Origin: Anthoceros angustus
Lineage: Eukaryota; Streptophyta; Anthocerotopsida; Anthocerotales; Anthocerotaceae
Assembly (NCBI GenBank): GCA_010909165.1
Contig: VJWM01000003.1
Span: 124,001 to 188,000 of the forward strand
Direction: 5' to 3'
DNA: 64,000 nucleotides
Shown one piece after another: positions 43,101-53,173 of this stretch. The position numbers and the translations under genes are program-made. The notes under the pieces were generated by a model. The model was not told where the DNA came from. It saw only the letters and a list, made by a program, of their open reading frames with translations, and searched no databases. Position 1 is the stretch's first letter. The number at the start of each line of letters is the position of its first letter.

Positions 43101-45894
43101 CTAAAGCCTGGAGCGGGCATCAGAGGCTGTACGCTGAAATGCTGTGTCCGCCTGAAAGCTGGGTTTACTGAGGGGAGACAGCCTCATGAGGGACCTTCGG
43201 GCCGAGAAGAGAATACCGAGGACTGTCGATAATGCAGCCACTGCACACACAACTACGATGATGATGATGGTTCTAGAGGGAGATGTCTTGGAACCAGCCA
43301 AAGCCAATCCGCCACACTCCTCACAGCACACCAGGTCCTTGTAGCTGTGCTTGGTGTCGGTTTGTGGGCAGATTGCAATGATGGAACTATTCCCGCAGTC
43401 TAGTTCAGTAGCTTTAGCCTGCAAAACAGAACTAGATTTTACACTGGAAAAGTCTTCAGCAAAGTGCTGGAAGAGTCTGCAACTACGGGGTGGTGTTGCC
43501 CTTACCACACTGCACTCATTTATAGTAGCTCGAGTGTTCAGAAAGGAGCCATTGCTTCTTGCTGCAAGGCTGCTTTCAACAAGCTGTTGGTAGACTCGGT
43601 CGAGGCCGGCCACTTGGACATCGATTCCTGCCACTCCAATGAGGTGCCCATCTGCGGATAAAGCTGGAATGTGGACATATGTACCCTGTGGTTAGTTAAT
43701 CTCTAGAGTCTTACGCTGTAGGATTAGGTGAGGCTAGGTGAAGAGATGTAGCAAAAGGCATGCAGTGGGTGGACGAAGGATACCAGAGGCGGCAACGGTT
43801 ATAATCTCCGTTTGAGAGTCATAATCTGTGTAGATAGGTTGCCAGAATACATTGCTTGATACGGAGATGTGAGATCGAGCCAAGAAGCTGTAATAGGATC
43901 TCAAAGCAGAGAGAGGATTTTCCACTTGCTGTAAGCTTAGCTCCTCGTAGTACCCCTCAACCTCACAAGCAACAGCACTGAGTGTTGCATCCTTGTTCCC
44001 AAGTTGGTAGACAAACAATCGAACCATGTTCCTTTGCAGCTGATCAATGACGGGAAGAAAGTCTGCTAGAGATGATGGGGACGATCCGTCTGTCAAGAAC
44101 AAAATAATCTGCAGCAGCATATGGAAACTTGGATGCTTCAGGAGGGCCACACTTCACGGCAGAAGATGGACTAGCCAGGATGAAGAGTACCTTTAGAGAC
44201 CCAGGCTTTGAACTGTTAAAAACCGGCACAGTCTGCATCAAGGCTGCTGTGGTGTTTGAGGATGCCATGATCGTAACAGTGGCATTCTGTACTGATAGAA
44301 CCAAGCCCTTGAACATAGGATCCTCTGTGTCTAAGTAATCACCCAAGACAGTATACTAGACCACCCAAAACCCCATTATAAATCAGTATGGGCAGTAGCC
44401 CCCTTCCAGGACGAGTGATGAAGCTGCCGAGAACAATATCTACGATTATCATGACCACATTTTCCAGTTGCTACGTTGAACCAGAAGCAAAATAGTTATC
44501 TCACTGATAACAGACCAAATGGACTTACCGATGTCCCGGAAAGAGATGAATCAGAAACTGTCATGACTGTTACACGATCATCTTCCGTGAGTGTGTTCAG
44601 TAGATTGACAGTGAGTTCCTGAGCACCAGCCAAAGGAGTAAGTATTTTCTGACTGACATTTGATTGATGTCCCATTGAAGGTCCATTGTCGATAAGCACA
44701 ACAATATCTTTGACCACTGATATGGCTCCACTATACCTGAACACCCCACAGTTCAAAACTTAGGCCACTGACAACTGATCTATGAAGCCCAGAGATTTAG
44801 AGTTCTCAATGCAGAACATTCTGAACATGGCCCACAACAGTATCTATGCGGCTTCAGTGAAAGCATTGGCACAAACTTATAAATCGAAGAGGTAGGTTTG
44901 CGACTTACCAAGGCCTGACACGTGGATCATAGCCCCGACAGCCTTCGGTCACCTGAAAAAGTTGGACAGACTTCCCATGAGATGACAGGAAGTCTGTTCC
45001 TTCCCAAACTCTTCAGAAAAGCTTGATCTCCACAGTATCAGGTTCTGGCCATTTCTAGCTATCCTGGAGGGTCAATGCTTGTACCAGCATCTGGATAAAG
45101 CATTCTGGCAGGGTTCTTACTTGTCCTGGATAGATCCGGGAGGAACCCTCAAAGGAGCCAAAGTAAATTGCAAAGAAATATTGCTGAAACTTTTGCTCAT
45201 TGTACACATCCAAAAATGTTCGATCCAGTAACCGCTGACTGCAAATGGAATTCCGCATCTGTATTGACAGAGGATCAGTATCATTTGTGGGAGTCCTGCA
45301 TCAACCCCAACCAGCCAGCAGAATGTTCCGCATTTAGCCAGAAGGTCTTGCTGAAGACAGAAAAGCCTCACAAACATCTCAGCAATCATAGCCATCACAG
45401 TAAAAACCTGGACAGAAGAGAGACGGCAGATGAGCCATTCCTTCGTCCACTGACCTTACAAAAGCCGTGTCCAGTAAAACTCTGTGGCTATTACAAGTTT
45501 GACTGCTGGTGGAAGTGCAGGCGGAGTTGTTGAGCAGAAAGCCACACTCATAGCTCGAGAAATCTTCGATGAGCGGAGCACAGGCCCCTCGAGAGCATTC
45601 ACAAGATGCCACCAGAGCTGCATGTTCACAAACCAGACGCAGCAGGGATCACAAGGCCCTCCTGGTGACCGACAACATCGAAGAAACCACAAGGAAACGC
45701 AAAAGGTTGAAGAAGGGACCACAACACCTACAGCAAGCCATAGCGTCATTGATCACGGCTTGGCTTGCAATGCTCAGCACCTGCCTCTCTAGCTCATCCA
45801 GAAAGACGTCCCCAGGCGTACTGCCACTCACACGAGACTTCCCAGAGACTGTGAATTGCAGCCAGTACAACAGCAGGAGCGGCCAGAGCCACAT
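43101..45894 (-). CDS. VWA_N-VWA-Cache transmembrane protein L, divergent paralogue (intact, 9 exons)
   Basis: Exons: 45732-45894, 45455-45617, 45121-45295, 44909-44952, 44529-44736, 44191-44355, 43784-44108, 43506-43663 and 43101-43418. All joints are GT-AG and in phase, giving 572 residues. The layout is the same as gene A: signal peptide MWLWPLLLLYWLQFTVSG, a Cys-rich VWA_N region, RPWY, VWA, Cache (IGVAGIDVQV), CPQTD...CCEECGG, a TM helix (517-538) and a basic tail. It differs in three ways. An extra intron splits the Trp codon of RPW|Y, the MIDAS reads DNGPS (198-202) and should not bind metal normally, and the second loop is a normal LTDG. It lies about 6 kb from the array on the same strand, so it is probably the product of an older tandem duplication. 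No lesions are seen and it is likely functional. The start is the only in-frame ATG before the signal peptide. Confidence 0.9.
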
Positions 45895-46600
45895 CGTTGC
45901 TGTCAGCTGCACGGATACGGATGCTCAGCAACCCGGTTCTTCATGCATGTCTAACGAAGAAACGACCTTCGACCTTGAGAGGAAGTGTGAACAGAGGTCC
46001 CGGAGCCGTCGGCATTTCTTAGAAGTTTTCAGGACTTGGGCTGTTGCCAATGCGACTTCCGCCGAACAGGGTGGGCCAGGGCAGACCATCCGGCTAGACT
46101 CATGCGCCAGGTATCTTTCGATAGTGTCACACGGCAGTCAACGAGACGGCAGCATTTCTTGTGCAACATCCAAACACCTTGCCATGCCCACCTTTCGTAC
46201 TCTACGTGTTGTCGAATGAGAGTTAGATTGGGAGAAAGCTCCCCATGCTCAAGAAGCCATCTGTTGGGGAATTCATTTAATTGGCTCGTCTTCACAGAAA
46301 ATGTGGGGAAAAGCTTCTTTGGGTTACTGGCCAGCACCCCAAGAGGCTGTAGGTGCAGTGTTCTCTGTTGAGTCCGTCGGCTGGAAGCTTTCGTTTCCCA
46401 GTCGTCATCTCCTGAAGCGCACAAGTTTTAAGGGCATGCAAGAGTTATACAGCGAACCATGTTATGTTTACCTTCATTAACATTCAGCAAAGAAGTACAA
46501 AGTTTCCCCGTTAGAAGATTGTGTGAATTAGACTTTGGAGTTGCTTTTGACGTTTATCATAAGTCTTTCAGGGACAACCTAGTGTCTCACATGGTGTACT
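45895..46600. other. Upstream region of gene L and 3' side of the receptor kinase
   Basis: Overlapping short frames on both strands have no domain. This is the only room for the gene L promoter. Confidence 0.4.
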
Positions 46601-46675
46601 TATCAGCGAAATGTGTAGGCTAGTAGGTGTCACACAGGTGCCATATTTAATTCAATTTCCCCGGTACAGTAACCT

Positions 46676-47887
46676 TCAAAACGTTTCAGAAGAATCTAGG
46701 GATGAAGCTGCTCTGAACTCATTGACTAGTTCCAGCATGTCCACCACTTGTGCCATGGTAGGCCTCTTAGAAGGCAGCTCCATGGTGCATATTAGAGCCA
46801 CTTTGAGAACATATAGAATCCCGCACTCTTGATCTTCAAGCGAAAGCTGAGAGTCTACACATCTTCTAACCCTGCCTTGCCCCATTCTCACTCTCACGTA
46901 ATGAGATAGTTTAATCACCCGTGTCCCTATTTGCATCACAGCTTGTTGGCCTGATACCATCTCCATCAGCAAAACTCCAAAAGCATAAACATCACATTCC
47001 TCGCTCAGCCGCGTAGGATGCCTCTCAAGCTCAGGAGCCAGATAGCCTAAGGCTGTGTGAAACGGTTGATCAGAAACCCGTAGTCCCATCAGAGGCAAGA
47101 GCTTCAGAAGCCCATAGTCTGAGAGATACGGGTAAAAGCTCTCACCTAGCAGGATATTGGTGGCTTTGACATTGCAATGCAGAAGTCGAGGCTTGCACCC
47201 GTGATGCAGATAGGCAAGGGCTTTAGCAATACCTAGGGCAATACGGCATCTTCGTGACCAACTCAAATGAACGCATGGGCGTCTTTCGTGTAGGTGATGG
47301 TGAAGACTGCCATTAGGAATGTACTCTGATAGAATAAGTTTCATCGAAGATGACCAGTAATAGCCTTGTATAGGCACCAAATTAGGATGCTTCAGCCTGC
47401 ACAGCCTGCTTATTTCGTGCTCAAACTCTCGCTGGGTGCTGATGCTTCCTAAGGTCTGAAGCTTCTTCACAACAACAAACTTGCCTCTCTGAAAACTGGC
47501 TTTGTAGGCTGCTCCCAAAGGCCCATGACCGATAAAGCAGTCCTTGTGAATTAAAGTCTTAGTCCCTTTTCCCAAATCGTCGAGGCGGTCGGGAAGACGA
47601 TTCAAGTTGAAGAGGACCAATTTGCCTACGACTGAATGGGAGGAAGGAGATGCTTCAGGTGTTGATCCATGATGCATAAGAAACCTTGTTTGTGGGGCCT
47701 TTCTTTTCTCTCGCAGGCTAATTACTGCGACCAGGACCACACCTATAAACAAAAGGCCAACAACAGAAATGGCCACGATGGCTGATACACTCAATGCATG
47801 TATCCCGGTGACACCTGAAGTAGGAGGGAAAGCCGTGATTAGTTCCTGACCTTGGTATTGCCCCTGATAGCTCGTTGTAGGATCCAT
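46676..47887 (-). pseudogene. LRR receptor-like kinase, IRK/PXC2-type, pseudokinase domain intact
   Basis: A 403-codon frame holds a TM helix (about 31-58), a juxtamembrane region and a complete kinase-like fold. It has the glycine loop GHGPLGAAYKA, VVVKKL with the ATP-site Lys, and GYYWSSSMKLILSEYIPNG. It also has a SW..R..IALGIAKALAYLHH block, LAPEL and a C-lobe ending RPTMAQVVDMLELV. These match the IRK/PXC2 group of plant LRR kinases. The catalytic loop reads HCNVKATN instead of HRDxKxxN, and DFG reads SDYG, so it should be catalytically weak or dead. IRK relatives are similarly atypical, so this alone does not prove decay. However, the upstream LRR frame (SYNELSGAIP near 47860) is offset from the kinase frame and the ectodomain is eroded (48180-48840). 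ATG 47887 is not the native start. Confidence 0.8.
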
Positions 47888-48179
47888 CCTGCATGTCCCG
47901 GTTCGAGTTGTTAGTCAGGTGGCATTCCTCTGAGGTCATTGCCCGCTACATCTATCTCTGGAGGGAAGGAAACATGCCCAATAGTGGCAACCAGCCTGAC
48001 AATTTGTTGTTGGAGAAAGCAGTCCATGACACGAGGGTACAATTAGCCAGGGTTTGAAAAAGAAAATGCAGAAACAGCGTTTTCAGACGTCAACAACACG
48101 AGCAAATTAGCTTACATTTGCTTTACTGGAAGTCTGAGGATACTCGGTATGGCAGCACAAAGACCAAAATCTGGAGGAA

Positions 48180-48840
48180 TCACCTGACATTGTTATACGA
48201 GATATCATAAATGAAGAGCAGAGCAATTTTTAAATGGAAAGGAAGGAAGAGATCAGTCCAGAGAGTTGATTGAAGCAGAAGGACGTCATGCAACATGTTG
48301 CATTGAAAGATAACCTGCGGATGGAGACTGCCAGACGACAAGGCGTTGATACTGGCATCCAATAGGGCCGATTAAGTCAGGTAGGAGATGAATACGGGAG
48401 ATGTCCATGTACCAGCTGGTAACTCGTTTTTAGGGACAATAGTGAGTAGCAGAAGACGATCCCAGCAGGAATACCACTTGTCGAAAAAGTGTCTCGCAGG
48501 GTAAGAACTACCTAGTACTGCAGAAACGTGAGATTGCCGATGCTTTCAGGTATGTCATCCTGGAGGTAGTTGGATCCAAGTCGATAACCTCCAGACTGGC
48601 GTACGTACAGTACATGGCTATGGATGCCCGTGTTAATCTGTTTCTAGGACATCATGAGATAGATCAGATTTGCTGCAATCGTACTCCAACATTCTAGTAG
48701 CTTCTAGTCCTACGAGCCCATCTAAGTATAAACTCCCAATACAGCCGGAATTTCTTCTGTGAATGCTCGATTCCTACTCAGATTCAAATAATGTAGGTCT
48801 CCGAAAACCTTTCCGGCTTCTTACGACTGTGACAGGTAAT
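48180..48840 (-). pseudogene. Decayed LRR ectodomain of the receptor kinase
   Basis: Isolated minus-strand repeats remain: LHYLNLSRNR followed by EEIPAVLG near 48740-48815, LEVIDLGSNYLQDDIP then SIGNLTFLQ near 48515-48595, and DASINALSSGSL near 48325-48365. Stops and lost sequence separate them. Order and strand fit the kinase at 46676-47887, so together they are one degraded LRR-RLK gene. Confidence 0.7.
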
Positions 48841-49049
48841 AATGTTTAATAAATATGAGAAATTATATATTATATTATAAGTATATTTATTTAGAAATAT
48901 ATAAATAAATAAAATTCTACATTTATCTTGATTTTTTTTCATTAATATATGTGAGATTTACTGCATATCTTGTAGGAATTTTTGTATGGTTAAGTGCTAA
49001 GGGCTGTCCGCATCGGGAAAAAAAAGGTGCTAAGGGCTGATTTTATGTA

Positions 49050-49480
49050 AATGAAAGTGAGTAAGCTCTACTACTCATCTTCATGAGAGTATGGGTTTAG
49101 GGTTTAAGCTTAATGTATTGATGAAAGTGAGTTTGTCTTAATTACTCAACTTCATGTAAGCATAAGTTTAGGGTTTAAGCTTAGAGTACATTGACAAAAG
49201 TGAGTTTGTTTTCGACTACTCTTTACCTCTAGAGTAAAGTGAGTTTATCTTCGACTACTCCTTAGCTCTAGAGTGAGTACAAGTTTAGTGTTAAAGCTTT
49301 CAATGTGCTAATTGAAGTAAGTAAAATGAGAGTTTGTCTCTCAACCTCTCACCTCTATAATGAGTATGGGTTTAGAGTTTAAGCTTTGAGTATATGTTAA
49401 CGAAAATGAGTAAAAAAAAAGTTTATCTCGATCTTTAGAATCAGATTGGGTTTAGGATTTAAGCTTTGAATGTGCTAAAA
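49050..49480. repeat. Degenerate tandem repeat with telomere-like phrases
   Basis: About six imperfect units of roughly 55-75 bp combine gtgagttt.tctt.gactactc with gggtttagggtttaagctt. The latter contains the plant telomere word TTTAGGG. The units are too diverged for an exact period. No coding potential. Confidence 0.65.
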
Positions 49481-49737
49481 AGTGAGAAAAATAGAAAGCG
49501 CAATGGATAAGGGAACAACTATCATGCATCAGAATTAATTTATAAAGTATATGAAGGGGTAATTTATAATAGTGAATGGTAATTTATACTTTGCAAAAGG
49601 GGTAACAATGGTAAGCAAGGACACCAGTTTCAGGTTGGCCCCAAGTAGTGCATCCTAGAGAAGAAATGTTCAGCAGCCTTGTATGTCGAAGGATGGACAA
49701 TAGTCACTCACACAAACACTCCCAATGTACTGCATCA

Positions 49738-49990
49738 TGATGGCATCTTCGATCAATCCACAACCAAGATGTAGGACATGGTGGCATCTTCGATCAATCC
49801 ACAACCAAGATGTAGGACATGGTGGCATCTTCGATCAATCCACAACCAAGATGTAGGACATGGTGGCATCTTCGATCAATCCACCACCAAGATGTAGGAC
49901 ATTGGAAATGTGCAGGGAAATTCACAACCAAGATGTAGGACATTGGAAATGTGCAGGGAAATTCACAACCAAGATGTAGGACATTGGAAA
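49738..49990. repeat. Minisatellite, 41 bp period, two unit types
   Basis: Four units of type 1 (ggtggcatcttcgatcaatc plus a common half) are followed by units of type 2 (tggaaatgtgcagggaaatt plus the same half). The common half is cacaaccaagatgtaggaca plus t. Both types are 41 bp, so the period is held across the switch. Confidence 0.9.
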
Positions 49991-51551
49991 TGTGTAGGGA
50001 TAGGTGCTGCAAAGAGACAGATATTCCATGCCCCTCAGGACCTCCCATTGCTAGCAACACATTTACCATCAGCTCCTTACATCATTTATCCACAATGTCC
50101 CACTGCATGGGACTTAACTTGTGCCTTCTCCTGAAGACCGGCTCGCTGGTGGTGGTGACAATCTTGAACTTTATATGGTCATTTCTTCCTAGCTCTTTCC
50201 AACTGAACGCCAAGGTGTTTCGGTTTCACTCCAGCATGTCTCGAATCCTCTGCTGATCCAACTCATCCACATCCTTGCATATCTGCCAAAAACACGGTAT
50301 CTTTTGAAGGGGGTGAATATTCACGAAGGGGGTTTTCTGAAATTTATCTTCTGAAGGGGGTTTGACATGGATCTTGAACTGGTGGTTTTTGGGGTATGAA
50401 TAAATGTAAGGCCGAAAAGAAGGGTGGAAATTCCTATGAACCAGTGATACAAGGTCCATTTCATGCCAGCGGAGGGTTATGGTGCAAGAGGTAACCCTAT
50501 TTGGGATGCATTTAAGACCCATGACAAGGGCCATTCTTTGTCGATCCTGCGGTCTTTCTCGCAACAACCCTAAAGATTCGTAAAAGCACGGTGATCAAAA
50601 TTGGATGAGAGGCGAACCCGATGGCGGGAGCAAAGCATGTCGAGGAGTAGGCGCCGGCCGTGGCGCTCTCCCGCGATGATGCCTTGCGAGAGAGCGAGCC
50701 ATAATGGGATGTGTGTACAAAAGACTTTGGGTGTGGGTGGGTGGGTGGCTTCGCACACCCTCAATTGTGCCCGCAAATATAATCACATGGTTCGATCCCC
50801 ATTCGATGAATGAAGAAAAGTGTGGGGCAACGGTTCCCGCCAACATATCGCAGAAAAACATGCATGCTCATCGTGTGTTACTGTTAGTATGCCGCAATGC
50901 CGAGCGCAACTACCACCACACTCCCACATGTCCTTCCGCATGTAATGGAAAAAGGCTTGAACATTGGAAGTTATTAAGCATGGGAAGTCTACAACGGCAC
51001 ACGAGCCACAACCAAATTCCTATCATGGGCCTAGACTCTTTTCGAAATATGTCTGCGCTTGAAAATGTGCACTCCAAACTACGAATTGAGCTTCACGCAT
51101 AACCTCACCAATTGCCGTTGAAGATGACCTAACATTCGGAGGGTTTCCTACTCTTCGACTCCACGCCATCATCTTTGTTGGGCACGGCATCATGACCATC
51201 ATCTTCACTATCCTCGGTGGCACTTTGACTCATTGGTTGAATAAAGCCTCGCAATTCAATTAAGTTATTCTTGATTGCCTTCTTATCCACAGTACAAATG
51301 TTTCCGCCGTCAAGTTGAACTCATAATAGAGGATGACCGTTTGGTGAACAAAAACCTCTACTTACACGACAGTCTATTTCTACGATCTCAAAGTAATGCT
51401 ATGCTTCACGTTTTGGCGGGTACCTGAACATGCCCATATATTCTTCGAGAACGAAGCTGCACATAGTATAGAATGAATGAATGAATGAAAATAGGTCCAT
51501 AGGTGTTTTTGAAAATGTGTGCAACCATGGCATGAGAGGAGTTTCAATATA

Positions 51552-51705
51552 CACATCCATAAAAGACTGGCCGGCGCCCTTCAACAAGCCTTGTACATGG
51601 GCGCCGGCCGGCCGGCGCCCTTCCCCAACAAGCCTTGTACATGGGCACCGGCCGGCCGGCGCCCTTCCCCAGCAAGCCTTGTACATGGGCGCCGGCCGGC
51701 GCCCT
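51552..51705. repeat. GC-rich palindromic minisatellite (about 3 units)
   Basis: Units of about 52-55 bp alternate a GGCGCCGGCCGG palindrome cluster with cccttccccaacaagccttg plus tacatgggc. The segment gggcgccggccggccggcgccc near 51599-51621 is a near-perfect self-complementary block. A related palindrome recurs alone near 52446-52464. It can fold into strong hairpins. Confidence 0.85.
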
Positions 51706-51780
51706 CCCCGTGTATGTTCTCCTCATGGGCTGCCATTTATAAAATAAATAAATAGTGCTTCTCATATGTTTTAACCTAGG

Positions 51781-51842
51781 ATAGTTACTCAAGTGGTTTG
51801 GAAATAGTTTGTACATGATTAGGTCATGGGTTCGAGTCTTGT
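51781..51842 (+). ncRNA. tRNA-like pol III promoter, SINE-head candidate
   Basis: A box-A-like stretch (tagttactcaagtgg, 51782-51796) and a box-B-like stretch (gggttcgagtctt, 51828-51840) are spaced about 30-35 bp apart, as in tRNA genes and tRNA-derived SINEs. The sequence does not fold into a complete tRNA with an acceptor stem that I can see, so a SINE head or tRNA relic is more likely than a functional tRNA. Confidence 0.45.
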
Positions 51843-52652
51843 AGAGGTGTGAAAAACTAGTCTTGTTGATTTTATGGGCGCATGGGCACGGCCATTTAAG
51901 GGCGCTAGCATGCCCCTCTATTGAGGCTGACTTGAGATGTGCAGGATATATTCCACAACGGATCCATGGGTATGAGGTTTTGCCAGATGCTGACGAAGAA
52001 TTGACATTAGAGGCCCACCGCAGAGGACTTGCGCAATTCTGGGCAAAGGAGGTGTGTATCAGCGAGAAGGACTCCCTGCAAGCGCAGGTGGTTTCCTTAA
52101 ACGCTAGGCGGCTGAAGACCAAAACTGGAGCCCTTTTGACAGAGGGACAGCAATCCTTGGATAGTGTTTGGCAGCCTTCCACGACCCCTGATGACGACGA
52201 CACACGACTAAACGAAGACACAAGGGCCTTGGGGAGAAGAGGAAGTGGGCGCATTCAATCAGCTATTGTGATGGATTGAGTTTGCTCTAGCCCGTCTGAG
52301 TCCCAAGTTAGCCCTAGGGAGTAGGCTTAGTGTTCTCATGTCATGTGCATCTGCTGCTTCTCTTAGTTCGCAATCACTTATGGACCCGTTGCATTGAGGC
52401 AATTGATGTCTTCAGTTTTCCTTGTTCCAAAGAAACAATGAAAAGGCGCCAGCCGGCCGGCGCCCTCTTGCCGTTTTGATTTCTATGTTGTGCGAATACA
52501 GTTTTTCTCAATACCTACTCGTTGGAACATGGTCGACCTTTCTTTAAAAAGAGATAAAATGCATATTTCGGGACTGTGTGTAATGTGTGAAGAGGGTTTT
52601 CATTTCACGGAAGGGGGTTCGGATATTCACCCCCTTCACAAGATATCGTGTT

Positions 52653-53173
52653 CAAACATGCGCAGGTTTCACATCCTTCCCTTCTGGCTGCAGCGGAGCC
52701 GTCTTTGCACTATTTGCAACGTGACTTCCTTTGTCCTGCTTTGCTGGAAAGTCACTCCCTTCATCAAGCATCTACAGATGGCTCCTACCTTATGCACGAC
52801 ATGCAACCAACTTCGTGGCCAGCCCAATGCCCACCAGCCATTGCAAACAGGTCAAGTCAAAAGCCTGTTCGATAAGCTTGCATCTATATGCTTCGAACAC
52901 GCCTCGTGTAAAAGTGCTGCCAACACCGAACCCCATAGCCCGTTCACGTTCCGATATTGTGGGATCTTCCACTTCGTCTCCATTTAGGTTCAGCACCATG
53001 CCATCACCTCCCCGTCAAAATGCAAATGACTGCGCGGTACTGACAAGTGTAGGCTCTTGTGAAGCAGGGTGGCAAGGGTTCCCTGTGGCAAGATTGCTTT
53101 GACATATCTATCAGCTTGTGGCGGTTAGCATGCCCTAAGCGTGCATGCCACAGTGATGCCAACTGCTAGAATT
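52653..53173 (-). pseudogene. Degenerate Copia pol sequence, 3' of gag-protease
   Basis: Just left of the gag-protease frame the minus strand reads as a damaged gag-pre-integrase motif (LWHARLGHANRHKLIDMS) across stops near 53110-53160. It then becomes unrecognisable. No integrase or reverse transcriptase was found, so the element is truncated here. Confidence 0.55.

Larger units (their letters stand above)
50291..52652. mobile_element. Candidate non-autonomous TIR element (2362 bp)
   Basis: Positions 50291-50321 and the reverse complement of 52622-52652 match at 28 of 31 bases, both starting AACACG and containing GAAGGGGGTGAATAT. Flanking CAAA at 50287-50290 and 52653-52656 could be a 4 bp target duplication. 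The core TATCTTnTGAAGGGGGT recurs just inside the left end (about 50347), like subterminal transposase-binding repeats. Inside are a GC-rich palindromic minisatellite, a tRNA-like sequence and short unknown frames, but no transposase. I cannot exclude a chance inverted pair. Confidence 0.5.

Noticed and set aside
45569-46219. 216-codon plus-strand frame over gene L exons 1-2
   Set aside because: Antisense to exons whose phases and splice sites are consistent; no family similarity.
50226-50567. 113-codon minus-strand frame at the left end of the candidate TIR element
   Set aside because: It spans the inverted end and the gaagggggt repeats, has no domain and no transposase motif.
51863-52279. 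138-codon plus-strand frame inside the candidate TIR element
   Set aside because: No recognisable motif or homologous copy in the window; kept out of the gene list for lack of support.
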